64,000 nucleotides of DNA. Source: Sphingopyxis sp. Its GTDB lineage: Bacteria; Pseudomonadota; Alphaproteobacteria; Sphingomonadales; Sphingomonadaceae. Position numbers and translations under genes: made by a program. Position 1 is the stretch's first letter, and every line of letters begins with the position of its first letter. The DNA lies in contig JASBSJ010000065.1 in assembly GCA_030148985.1 (NCBI GenBank), forward strand, positions 146,550-210,549, written 5' to 3'. The notes below the pieces were generated by a model. That model did no database searches, was not told the DNA's origin, and saw only the letters and a list, made by a program, of their open reading frames with translations. Positions 25,906 through 34,427 of this stretch are shown here, one piece after another.

Positions 25906-27054
25906 TTGTTCGATACACTGGTCCTTGCCGGGCTTCCCGAAGAGGATGAGGCGCTGCGCCCCGCGATCCGCGCGGTTGCCGATGCGGCAGCGGTCGCACC
26001 CGCCGATCTCCGCGCACGATCCTGGTCGGGGTTCGACCGGGCCTTTTCGCGTCGGCTTGGTGAAGCAGGGTTTCTCGGGCTGACATTGCCCGAGCGCTAT
26101 GGCGGCGGCGGGCGGGGGCCCTTTGCGCGGTTCGTCGTTGTCGAGGAGCTGCTGTCGGCGGGGGCGCCCGTCGCGGCGCAATGGATCGCCGACCGGCAGA
26201 GCGCGCCGCTGCTCCTGAACTATGGGACCGAGGCGCAGCGTGAGAAATTTATCCCGCGCATCTGCCGCGGCGAGCTCGTCTTCTGCATTGGGATGAGCGA
26301 GCCGGGATCGGGGTCGGACCTTGCCAGCGTGCGCACGCGCGCCGAGCGCACTGCGGCCGGATGGCGCGTGAACGGGCAGAAGATCTGGACGACCAATGCG
26401 ATGCACGGCGATTATATGATCGCGCTCGTCCGCACCTCGGGCAGCAGCGACGATCGCCAGCGCGGGCTGTCGCAGCTCATCATCGACCTCAAGGCCCCTG
26501 GCGTGAACATCAGGCCGATCGTCGATCTGACCGGCGATGCGCATTTCGCCGAAGTGTTTTTCGAGGATGTCGACCTGCCCGCCGACGCGCTGGTCGGAAA
26601 CGAGGGTGAGGGGTGGGCGCAGGTGACCGCCGAACTCGCCTTCGAACGCAGCGGGCCCGAGCGCATCTATTCGAGCGTCGTCCTGCTCGACGCCTGGATC
26701 GAACATTTGCAAGGCGTCGGCCGCGATGATCCCGCGACGCTCGCGCGCGTCGGGGATTTTACCGCGCGGCTCGGCACCTTGCGCGCCATGTCGATCGCGT
26801 GCACCGCGCGGCTCGCGCTTGGCGAAAGCCCGGTGGTCGAAGCATCGCTGGTGAAGGATCTGGGTACCAGCTTCGAACAGGAGCTGCCGGCCGCGATCGG
26901 CGACGATCTGGCGAGTCACCCCGATGAACCGGTCGATGCCGAACTCTATCGAACGCTGCTGTATGTCACGCATATCGCGCCCAGCTTTTCGCTGCGTGGC
27001 GGAACACGCGAAATCTTGCGCGGGATCATCGCGCGCGGAATGGGGCTGCGCTGA
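25906..27054 (+). CDS. Acyl-CoA dehydrogenase (large partner)
   Basis: The 382-residue product is an FAD-dependent acyl-CoA dehydrogenase: FCIGMSEPGSGSDLASVRTRAER (FAD-binding), WRVNGQKIWTTNAMHGDYM, FAEVFFEDVDLPADALVG, and the C-terminal SLRGGTREILRGIIARGMGL. It should introduce a 2,3-double bond into an acyl-CoA thioester. Start is TTG 25906, preceded by GGGAGAG. It overlaps the next, shorter dehydrogenase gene (TGATG), and the two probably form a heteromeric enzyme like the paired FadE proteins of steroid and terpenoid catabolism. Confidence 0.88.
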   Translation: MFDTLVLAGLPEEDEALRPAIRAVADAAAVAPADLRARSWSGFDRAFSRRLGEAGFLGLTLPERYGGGGRGPFARFVVVEELLSAGAPVAAQWIADRQSAPLLLNYGTEAQREKFIPRICRGELVFCIGMSEPGSGSDLASVRTRAERTAAGWRVNGQKIWTTNAMHGDYMIALVRTSGSSDDRQRGLSQLIIDLKAPGVNIRPIVDLTGDAHFAEVFFEDVDLPADALVGNEGEGWAQVTAELAFERSGPERIYSSVVLLDAWIEHLQGVGRDDPATLARVGDFTARLGTLRAMSIACTARLALGESPVVEASLVKDLGTSFEQELPAAIGDDLASHPDEPVDAELYRTLLYVTHIAPSFSLRGGTREILRGIIARGMGLR

Positions 27055-28043
27055 TGGACTTTTCCGATCTCCTCGAACCCTTCGACCGGAGGCTCGAAGC
27101 TGCGTCATCGCCCGCGGCGGTGCGCGCGATCGAGGGCGGCGGGCCTGCGGATGCGATGTGGGATGCCGTTGCGGCGTCGGGCTTTCTCGACGCGCTCGTC
27201 CCCGAAGCGGCGGGCGGCTTTGGGCTTCCCGCGGCGGCGGTGCAGCCCTTGTGGCAGGCGCTTGGCCGCCACGCCGTGCCGCTGCCGGTTGGCGAGACGA
27301 TGATCGCGCGGGCGCTGCTGGCTGAGGCGGGCGTGCCGATCCCCGACGGCCCGATCGTGCTCGCGGTCGCCGAGGCGGGGCAGGCGGTGGTGGCGCCGTG
27401 CGGGCTGGTCGCGCGCCACGCGCTGATCGAGCAGGGCGGAAAGGTCGGGCTGGTCGCGCTGGCGCCCGGCATGGCGGCCGCGACTGGCGTTGTCGGCAGC
27501 CTGGCGGCGCGGATAAGCTGCCCGCCGCTGAGCCAGGGTTTTGCGGCGCCCGCGGCCGGGCTACGCGCGCTCGGCGCATTGCTGCGCGCCGCGCTGATTG
27601 CCGGAGCGGCCGACCGGTTGGTGACGATGACCGCCCACTATGCAAACGAGCGCGTCCAGTTCGGCAAGCCGATCGGGCGCCAGCAGGCGTTGCAGCAACA
27701 GATGGCGGTGATGGCGGAGGAAGCGGTTGCGGCGCGCATCGCCTCGCAGATCGGCTGCGCAGGCGGCTTTCCGCCGTCGCTTGCCGCCGTCGCCACTGCC
27801 AAATCGGTTGCCAGCCGGGCTGCGGCGACCATCGCGGCGACGGCGCATGCGGTCCACGGTGCGATCGGGATCAGCGAAGAGCATGACCTTCAGCTTTTTT
27901 CGCGGCGGCTTCACGAATGGCGGCTGGCCGATGGCTCCGAAACCTATTGGAACCGCCTGCTCGGCGCGGCGCGGCTGGCGAAGCCGGGTCGCTCGGTCGA
28001 TTTTGTGCGCACCGAACTTGCTTCGGGTCCGTCAGCGACCTGA
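27054..28043 (+). CDS. Acyl-CoA dehydrogenase (short partner)
   Basis: The 329-residue product belongs to the shorter acyl-CoA dehydrogenase type found as the second subunit of heteromers. The N-terminal half is divergent and glycine/alanine-rich. The C-terminal helical bundle is typical: ANERVQFGKPIGRQQALQQ, VHGAIGISEEHDLQLFSRRLHEWR. Start overlaps the preceding stop (TGATG), so co-translation is likely. Its 3' end overlaps the convergent ABC ATPase gene by 12 bp. Substrate unknown; coupling with the upstream dehydrogenase suggests one alpha-beta enzyme. Confidence 0.83.
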   Translation: MDFSDLLEPFDRRLEAASSPAAVRAIEGGGPADAMWDAVAASGFLDALVPEAAGGFGLPAAAVQPLWQALGRHAVPLPVGETMIARALLAEAGVPIPDGPIVLAVAEAGQAVVAPCGLVARHALIEQGGKVGLVALAPGMAAATGVVGSLAARISCPPLSQGFAAPAAGLRALGALLRAALIAGAADRLVTMTAHYANERVQFGKPIGRQQALQQQMAVMAEEAVAARIASQIGCAGGFPPSLAAVATAKSVASRAAATIAATAHAVHGAIGISEEHDLQLFSRRLHEWRLADGSETYWNRLLGAARLAKPGRSVDFVRTELASGPSAT

Positions 28044-28811
28044 AGGCGCGCGCCCCAGCGTCGTGATCGCGGGCCATGCCCCGCCGCTGTCGACGCGCGC
28101 ATCGATGCCGTAAACTGCGCGCAGTCGTTCGGCTGTCAGCACGTCGGCGGGCGGGCCCACGGCCACCACTCGCCCGCCGTCGATCAGCAGCAAGCGGTCG
28201 CAATAGCGCGCCGCCATGCTGAGGTCATGCAGCACCGCGATCACCGTGCCGCCCGCCGCCGCTTCGCCGCGCAGCAGCTCCATGACGTCGATCTGGTGCC
28301 CGGGGTCGAGGCTGGCGAGCGGCTCGTCGGCGATCAGCGCCGCCGCCTCGACCGCGAGGGCGCGGGCAAACATTGCGCGCGCCCGCTCGCCCCCCGACAA
28401 TTCGGTGGCAACGCGATCGCGCAGGTGCAGGACGTCGGCGCGCGCCATCGCACGTTCAATGGCGGCGGTGTCGGCGTCGCTGATGCGCGACATCGGAGCC
28501 AGGTGCGGCAGGCGGCCGAGCCCGACGAGGCGTTCGACGGTCAGCGGCCAATGCAGCAGCTGCCCCTGCGGGACATAGGCGATGCGGCGGGCAAGCTCGG
28601 CGCGCGGCATTGCGGCGGCCTCGACGCCATCGACCTGCACCGATCCGGTGGCGGGGATCAGCGCAAGCAAAGCGCGCACGAGCGTCGACTTGCCCGCGCC
28701 ATTCGGGCCGACGATGGCCGTCAGCGTGCCGGGGACGAAGGCGGCGCTGACGTCGTGCAGGACGGCGCGGCGGCCGAGCGTGACCCCGACATGCTGGAGG
28801 CAGAGGGTCAC
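28032..28811 (-). CDS. btuD: Cobalamin-type ABC transporter ATPase
   Basis: The 259-residue product is an ABC ATPase of the FecE/BtuD group: Walker A GPNGAGKST, Q-loop YVPQGQ, signature ELSGGERARA, Walker B ALIADEPLASLD, and switch His in VLHDLSMA. It powers import by the BtuC permease encoded immediately upstream. Start is GTG 28811, overlapping the btuC stop (GTGA). It is the last gene of the cobalamin-riboswitch operon, which makes vitamin B12 the likely substrate. Its 3' end overlaps tail-to-tail with the dehydrogenase gene. Confidence 0.88.
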   Translation of the reverse strand: MTLCLQHVGVTLGRRAVLHDVSAAFVPGTLTAIVGPNGAGKSTLVRALLALIPATGSVQVDGVEAAAMPRAELARRIAYVPQGQLLHWPLTVERLVGLGRLPHLAPMSRISDADTAAIERAMARADVLHLRDRVATELSGGERARAMFARALAVEAAALIADEPLASLDPGHQIDVMELLRGEAAAGGTVIAVLHDLSMAARYCDRLLLIDGGRVVAVGPPADVLTAERLRAVYGIDARVDSGGAWPAITTLGRAPSGR

Positions 28812-29809
28812 CACAGGCGCCGCTCCCGCATCAGGTGGACAAGGAAGACCGGCACGCCGAGGAAAGCCGTGACGACGCCGAGCTTGAGCTCGTTCGTCGC
28901 CGGGATGACGCGCACGCCGATGTCGGCGAGCGTCAGCAGCGCCGCGCCGCCGATCGCCGAGGGGAGCAGGATCGCCGACGGGCTGCGGTCGGTGAAGGGG
29001 CGGATCAAGTGCGGCACGATCAGCCCGACGAAACCGATCGCGCCCGACACCGCGACCGCGCCGCCGACGCCGATCGCGGTGCCGAGCAGCAGCCGCGCGC
29101 GCGTGCGCCCAAGGTCGGTGCCCAGCGCCTGCGCCGCATCCTCGCCCAGCGACAGCGCATCGAGCGCGCGGCCGTTCCACAGCAGCATCACCATGCCGAC
29201 CGCGATACAGGGGAGCGCGATCCACAGATGGCCGAAGGACCGGTTCTCGAGGCTGCCGAGCAGCCAGGTCATGATCTCCATCGCCGCAAAGGGATTGGGC
29301 GACAGGTTGAGCGCGAGGCTGGTTCCCGCGACCGCAAGCGCGCCCACCGCGATGCCGGCGAGGATCAGGGTGAGCGGGCTTTCGGCCTTGCCCGCCAGCA
29401 ACACGAGCAGCGCGAGCGAGGCGAGTGCGCCGCCGGTGGCGAGCAGGGGCAGCATCGCCGGATGCAATTCCGTGAGCCCGAAATAAAGCGCCGCGACGCC
29501 GCCGAGCGCCGCGGCGTTCGACGTACCGAGCACCGAGGGTTCGGCGAGCGGGTTGCGCAAATAGCCCTGCAACGCCGCACCCGCGAGCCCGAGCATCGCG
29601 CCGATGGCCAGCGCGAGTAAGGTGCGCGGCAGGCGCAGCTCGAACAGGATGATCGCCGCGATGCGGTCGCCGTCGCCGGTCGCAGCAGCGAAGAGGCGGC
29701 CGAGCGACAGATCGACCGTGCCGAAGAGCAGCGACGCGACGGCCGCCACCACGGTGAGCGCGACGAGACCACTCATCAACGACCAGCGCGGAAGGGCGAT
29801 GCGGCTCAT
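28808..29809 (-). CDS. btuC: Cobalamin-type ABC transporter permease
   Basis: The 333-residue product is a FecCD/BtuC permease with about ten hydrophobic helices. Characteristic segments are ELRLPRTLLALAIGAMLGLAGAALQGYLRNPLAEPSVLG (N-terminal signature), AVSGAIGFVGLIVPHLIR (coupling region contacting the ATPase) and a C-terminal IPATNELKLGVVTAFLGVPVFL. Start is ATG 29809, overlapping the btuF stop (ATGA); a 28-residue extension is rejected. Inner-membrane component of the B12 importer of this operon. Confidence 0.9.
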   Translation of the reverse strand: MSRIALPRWSLMSGLVALTVVAAVASLLFGTVDLSLGRLFAAATGDGDRIAAIILFELRLPRTLLALAIGAMLGLAGAALQGYLRNPLAEPSVLGTSNAAALGGVAALYFGLTELHPAMLPLLATGGALASLALLVLLAGKAESPLTLILAGIAVGALAVAGTSLALNLSPNPFAAMEIMTWLLGSLENRSFGHLWIALPCIAVGMVMLLWNGRALDALSLGEDAAQALGTDLGRTRARLLLGTAIGVGGAVAVSGAIGFVGLIVPHLIRPFTDRSPSAILLPSAIGGAALLTLADIGVRVIPATNELKLGVVTAFLGVPVFLVHLMRERRLW

Positions 29810-30657
29810 GCGCCGCGGCCGTCGTGCTGCGCAATCTGCGCCGCGAAGCTGCGCGCCGCGCGCACATAGGCCGGGCCGCCGCACACCGTCCATGCCTGCG
29901 GGATCGAGATGCGCGGAATATGTTTCAGCGCCGGATGGTGCAGCATTTCGCTTCCCTGATCGCTGACGGTATCGGTCGCACTTTCGACGATCAGGAAATC
30001 AGGATCGGCGGCGACCATTTCCTCGAGGCTGACCTGCGCCAGCGGCGGCTTGCCGAGCGTGGCGGCCAGGTTGACCAGGCCCGCGCGCGTCATCAGATCG
30101 TCGACCAGCGTGCCGGTGCCCGTCATATAACCGCGGCGCTGATAATAGGCCGCAACGCGGCCGCGGCCGGGGCTGGGAAGGACGGCCAGCTCGCGCTGCA
30201 TGTCGGCAATCAGCGCCGCGCCGCGTTCGGGGTGGCCGACCGCGGCGGCGGTCTGGCGGATCGCGCGATAAATGTCTTCGATGCGGTTGGCGTGGGGCAC
30301 GTCGAGCAGCGGATAATGCTCGCGCGGAAGCGCGGCGAGCGGTGCGCTGCCGCTGGCCGGCATTCCGACGACAAGGTCGGGGTTCGTCGTGAGTAGCTGC
30401 TCGGCCGAACCCCGGTGCAGCGGCAGGCCGCGCGCGAGCGTGGGCACCGCAGAGAGCTCGGGATCGGCCACATTGTGCGTCAGCCCCGCGATCTGGCCAC
30501 GATCGGCGAGCGCGAGCAGCAACTGATCGGTGCAGAGGTTCAGCGACAGGGTGCGCTGCGGCCTGCTGTTCTGGTGCGGGGCGTCGCGATCCACCGGCGC
30601 TGCCGACAGCGCGCCTGCGAGCACCGCGCCGACCAGCAACGGCTTAACCACCGTCAT
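29806..30657 (-). CDS. btuF: Cobalamin-type ABC substrate-binding protein
   Basis: The 283-residue product is a periplasmic-binding protein of the BtuF/FhuD class. It has an N-terminal export signal (MTVVKPLLVGAVLAGALSAA), RTLSLNLCTDQLLLAL, a central connecting helix and a C-terminal lobe (FLIVESATD ... PRISIPQAWTVCGGP). Two cysteines are present. In this class the protein captures the corrinoid delivered by BtuB and hands it to BtuC. It lies 71 bp after btuB and overlaps btuC by 4 bp. Confidence 0.87.
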   Translation of the reverse strand: MTVVKPLLVGAVLAGALSAAPVDRDAPHQNSRPQRTLSLNLCTDQLLLALADRGQIAGLTHNVADPELSAVPTLARGLPLHRGSAEQLLTTNPDLVVGMPASGSAPLAALPREHYPLLDVPHANRIEDIYRAIRQTAAAVGHPERGAALIADMQRELAVLPSPGRGRVAAYYQRRGYMTGTGTLVDDLMTRAGLVNLAATLGKPPLAQVSLEEMVAADPDFLIVESATDTVSDQGSEMLHHPALKHIPRISIPQAWTVCGGPAYVRAARSFAAQIAQHDGRGA

Positions 30658-30728
30658 GTCGCTATCCCGCCCATGCTCATCCCCTGCCGAACGGGCGCTG
30701 CCGGCCGTAACCGGCAGCGCCGCGCCAA

Positions 30729-32582
30729 TCAGAACCGCGCCCGCACGCCGCCATAGACGGCGCGGCCATAGGTGCCATAATTGAACGCCGTCGCATAATC
30801 GGCGTCGAACAGATTATCGACGCGGCCATAGACTTCGATCCGCTCGGTGATGGCGAACGACGCGCGCACCCCGGCGAGCGCATAGCCGTCGAGCCGCACC
30901 GTGTTGGCCGCATTGTCGAAACTGTCGCCGACCAGCGTGACCGTCGCGCCCGTCGATAGGCCGAACGACCAGTCATAGTCGGCCGACAGGCTGACCGCAT
31001 GGTCGGCGCGGCGCGGCAGCCGCTTGCCGTCGAACGCGGGGCGCCCCGACCGGTCGCGCGCGTCGATATAGCTGTAGGATGCGGTGACGTTCAGCGCGTC
31101 GACGGGACGCAGCGCCAGCGTCGCCTCGATCCCCTTGGCGCGCGTGCGATCGATATTGCCGTAGGTGAAGGTCGCATTGTCATAGTTGATCTGGTTGGTT
31201 GTGTTGCGCAGGAAGGCGGTGAGCGAAACCAGCGCGCGGCCGTCGGCGAGGCTCTGGTCGACGCCGACGTCATAGCTTTTCGAGCGTTCGGGGCGCAGCG
31301 CCGCATTGCCGCTGAAGCTGTCGTAGAGTTGATAGAGCGACGGTGCCTTGAACCCTTCGCCATAACTCAGCCGGACGTTGGTCGCGCCATTGTTGGGCGA
31401 ATAATTGGCGTTGGCGCCAAGCGTTGTGGCACCGCCGAACTGGCTGTGGTCGTCGTGACGGACGCCGCCCGACAGCGACAGGCCTGCAACTGGCTGGACG
31501 ATGCCCAGCGCGTAAACGCTGTCGATCTTGGCCTCCTGGCTGTCGGTCGAACCGAACCCGAAGAAATCATAATCGGGCCGTTCATGCTCGTAACCGAACA
31601 CCAGCTTGGCGGTGTCGACGGGAGCCACGACGCCCTGATATTCGAAACGCAGGTTGGTACCCTTGTAGCCATAGTCGGGGGCGGTGCCGCGCATGAAGAA
31701 ATAATCGCGCTCGTTCCGCATCCATGTCACCGCCGCGCGGCTGGTGAAGCGGCCGTCGAACAGGCCGAGGTTGAGTCCGGCATAGCCGACATATTGATCG
31801 AGCTTGGCGACGTCGGCGCTGTCGGCCGGAGCGCCGAAGAAGCTGTCATAATCGAGGTCGGCGCTGATGTAATAGCCGCGCAGGTCGAGGCTCAGCGCGT
31901 CGCCCAGCGCGACCTTCAGCCGCGCATTGCCCGCGACATTTTCATATCCGTCGCGCTCGGTGCCGACCGCCGCCGATGAAATGCCGTCGGTGCGGAACCA
32001 GGCGGCACCGATGCCGCCCGACACTGGCCCGGTCGTGCCCGACACATCGGCTTTCGCATTCACCGTATCGCTATAGCCATATTCGGCCGATGCGCGGCCG
32101 GTGAAGCCTCCTTCGGTGGTGGCGGTCATCAGGTTGACGACGCCGCCGATTGCCTGGCTGCCGTGAACGACCGAATTGGAACCGCGCAGCACCTCGATGC
32201 GGTGGATGTTGCCGGTCAGCAGATGGCCGAAATCATAACCGTCGCCGATGCCGCTCGGGTCGTTGACCTTGACGCCGTCGATCAACACCAAAGTCTGCGT
32301 CGTTTCCGCCCCGCGGATTGAGATGCCCGCGACCGATCCAGTGCTGCCGGTACGGTTGAAGCGGATGCCGGGGGTCGTGGCGAGCAGGTCGACGACATCG
32401 GTCGTCTGCCGTGTCTCGATCGTTTCGGCGTCGATCACGGTGATCGCCTGGCCGACCTCGTCCTTCGACTGTTCGATGCCCGACGCGATGACTACGATGT
32501 CGTCTGAACGGATATTGTCCTGCGCGGCGACGGGCGTCGCAGCGACAAGGGCGAGAAGAGATATGCTCGAATATTTCAACAT
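30729..32582 (-). CDS. btuB: TonB-dependent cobalamin receptor BtuB
   Basis: The 617-residue product is an outer-membrane receptor of BtuB type. It has signal peptide MLKYSSISLLALVAATPVAAQ, TonB box DDIVVIASG, plug motifs (TPGIRFNRTGSTGSVAGISIRG, VLIDGVKVNDPSG, IEVLRGSNSVVHGSQAIGGVVNL) and a 22-strand barrel ending in VRARF. Length matches the roughly 600-residue BtuB family. Start is ATG 32582 after GGGAG; a 58-residue extension would run into the leader. A cobalamin riboswitch lies in the 5' leader, so the gene should be turned off by adenosylcobalamin. Confidence 0.92.
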   Translation of the reverse strand: MLKYSSISLLALVAATPVAAQDNIRSDDIVVIASGIEQSKDEVGQAITVIDAETIETRQTTDVVDLLATTPGIRFNRTGSTGSVAGISIRGAETTQTLVLIDGVKVNDPSGIGDGYDFGHLLTGNIHRIEVLRGSNSVVHGSQAIGGVVNLMTATTEGGFTGRASAEYGYSDTVNAKADVSGTTGPVSGGIGAAWFRTDGISSAAVGTERDGYENVAGNARLKVALGDALSLDLRGYYISADLDYDSFFGAPADSADVAKLDQYVGYAGLNLGLFDGRFTSRAAVTWMRNERDYFFMRGTAPDYGYKGTNLRFEYQGVVAPVDTAKLVFGYEHERPDYDFFGFGSTDSQEAKIDSVYALGIVQPVAGLSLSGGVRHDDHSQFGGATTLGANANYSPNNGATNVRLSYGEGFKAPSLYQLYDSFSGNAALRPERSKSYDVGVDQSLADGRALVSLTAFLRNTTNQINYDNATFTYGNIDRTRAKGIEATLALRPVDALNVTASYSYIDARDRSGRPAFDGKRLPRRADHAVSLSADYDWSFGLSTGATVTLVGDSFDNAANTVRLDGYALAGVRASFAITERIEVYGRVDNLFDADYATAFNYGTYGRAVYGGVRARF

Positions 32583-32770
32583 GGGAGACTCCCGCACGCC
32601 GGCAACGAAGGCGGAGCCTGCCGAAACGCGCACGCGATCGACCGATGTCGGCGTCGCAAGCGGCGTAAATGCCTGCGGCTCCGACACCGAAGCGGCTCCA
32701 GCCGCTTGGTCGTCGCTCGACGGAATTCTCCGTGCCGCGGCCTTTCCCTGGACCATGGCAGTGAGCGACC

Positions 32771-32963
32771 CACGCCGGCAGGTCTCCTGGCTCGCGGGTC
32801 ACGGCTCGATGCACGCCTTCCCAGGTTGCCCCAGTGGCTGATCCGAAGGCTTCGGATCGGTGCATCTCGCTCGCCGCTTACAGTTGCAGGGACAGCCTCG
32901 GCTTCGGGGGTTCGGCAAGAACCCCGTTACCGCGTTCCCATTTTAAGCCCTTTCGGGCACCGG
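32771..32963 (-). ncRNA. Cobalamin riboswitch in btuB leader
   Basis: Read on the minus strand from 32963: GGTGCCCG-GAAA-type element with the conserved TTAAAATGGGAAC segment, CTGCAACTGTAAGCGG, GCCACTGG followed by GGGAAGG, and finally the B12 box AGCCAGGAGACCTGCC near 32776-32791. All landmarks of the cobalamin aptamer occur in the right order. It ends about 190 bases before the btuB start, and the region between could hold the expression platform. Confidence 0.93.
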
Positions 32964-33051
32964 CGCGATCATGCGCGGGGCAAGCCCCGCACCGGGCGCC
33001 CATAGCGGAATAGCGCGCAGGTGCAATGGGGATTTGTCGGGAGCGGCTCGA

Positions 33052-33226
33052 CCTTCCCCCTTGATGGGGGAAGGATACGCAGCCTTATCGCGAAGCGATT
33101 AGGCGGAGTTGGATGGGGGTGATGGTGCGTCCTTGCACCCAGGTTTCGGGCCGAGAGCGCACCCCCACCGCTGCGACTAAGCCAGCAAGCTGGCAAGTCT
33201 CGCTGCCTCCCCCATCAATGGAGAGG
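33052..33226. repeat. Intergenic palindromic element, family 1 copy A (divergent)
   Basis: Element between the riboswitch leader and the thiolase-like gene. Its left end is a 9-bp stem (33052-33060 / 33066-33074). Internally, at 33175-33199, is the family hairpin GACT-GCCAGC / GCTGGC-AGTC (in the family orientation). The core GCAGCGAGACTTGC is shared with copies at 46156 and 56685. The ends have diverged from the other two copies. Confidence 0.65.
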
Positions 33227-33262
33227 AAACTTGGACTCACACGATTGGAATCGCGACAAGCT

Positions 33263-34426
33263 TTACGCCTCGACCCGCTCCACCACCATCGCCGCGCCAA
33301 CCCCCATCGCACCGGTCAGCACGACCAGCCCATATTTCCCGCCGCAAGCATCGAGCGCGTCGAGCAGGGTCGAGGTCAGGATCGCGCCGCTCGCCCCCAT
33401 CGGATGCCCCTTGGCCAGATGCCCGCCGCTGACATTGACCCGCGCCGGATCGGCGTCGCGCTCACGCAGGAATTTGGCGATGGTGACGGCGAATGCTTCC
33501 ATAAACTCGATACGATCCATATCGCAGAGCGTCAGCCCAGCGCGCGCCAGCACCTTGTCCATCGCGGCAAAACCCGCGGTCAGCGAAGCCGCGGGATCGC
33601 CGCCACTTTCGGCGAAAGCGATGACGCGCGCGCGCGGGGCAGGAACAAGTCCTTCGGCGCCCACCAGCGCAAGCCCCGCGCCGTCACAGATTGGCGGGGC
33701 GTGGGCGATGCTGTGCAACGGCGAAAACGTCGTACCTTCGAGCGCGCTGGCATATTGCTGCTGCAATTCGCCGAACGCAGGCGGCGTGGCGGCGAGCGAT
33801 TCCGCCGTGGTTTGCGGGCGGATGCATTCCTCGCCGGTGAGCGGTCCCGTGGCGATGCGTGACTTTTGGAGCGCGGTGTCGGTGTCGGTCGCGGCCGCCT
33901 TTTGCTGCGAGGCGAGGGCGACCGCGTCGAGGTCGGCGCGCGTGATGCCCTCGGCGTTCGCAAGCCGGTCGGCGGCGAGCACGGGGGGAACGAAGCGCGC
34001 GCGCGGCGGCAGGCTGTCGTCGGTGTAGAACGCGGCGCGGTCGCTTAGGAACGGGGTTGCGCTCATCGACTCGACGCCGCCCGCGAGGATGGCTTTGGCT
34101 TCGCCGCTCGCGACTTTTGCGACCGCCTGGCCGATCGCGGACAGGCCGGATGCGCAATAATTGTTGATGCTGTGCGCCGCCGTGCTGTCGGGCAGCCCGG
34201 CGTGAAGTTTCGAGATCAGCGCGATATGTCCGCCCTGCGTGCCGCTTTGCGTCACGCAGCCGAGGATCAGCGCGTCGGGCGTCGCGGCAATCTCGCCGCA
34301 ACGCGCCGCGAGCGCTGCCGCCTGCTGGCGCGCCAGTTCTTGCGGGCTCAATCCGGCGAGCCCGCCGTCGGGCCGTGCCGTGCCGCGCGGGGTGCGAACG
34401 GCGTCGTACAGATAGACGTCGGCCAA
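33263..34426 (-). CDS. Thiolase-superfamily protein lacking second catalytic Cys
   Basis: The 387-residue product has the thiolase fold: nucleophile motif NNYCASG (Cys91), GGVESMS, and GGHLAKGHPMGASG (His341). Two landmarks are altered. The NEAF motif reads MEAF (309-312), and the C-terminal CxGGG segment reads TGAMGVG (371-377), with Thr where the second catalytic Cys should be. It may catalyse only part of the thiolytic/Claisen reaction or act with the adjacent SCP2-type thiolase. I take a TTG start at 34426, just after the upstream stop; the ribosome-binding site is weak. Last gene of the flavin-monooxygenase operon. Confidence 0.82.
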   Translation of the reverse strand: MADVYLYDAVRTPRGTARPDGGLAGLSPQELARQQAAALAARCGEIAATPDALILGCVTQSGTQGGHIALISKLHAGLPDSTAAHSINNYCASGLSAIGQAVAKVASGEAKAILAGGVESMSATPFLSDRAAFYTDDSLPPRARFVPPVLAADRLANAEGITRADLDAVALASQQKAAATDTDTALQKSRIATGPLTGEECIRPQTTAESLAATPPAFGELQQQYASALEGTTFSPLHSIAHAPPICDGAGLALVGAEGLVPAPRARVIAFAESGGDPAASLTAGFAAMDKVLARAGLTLCDMDRIEFMEAFAVTIAKFLRERDADPARVNVSGGHLAKGHPMGASGAILTSTLLDALDACGGKYGLVVLTGAMGVGAAMVVERVEA

Positions 34427-34427
34427 A

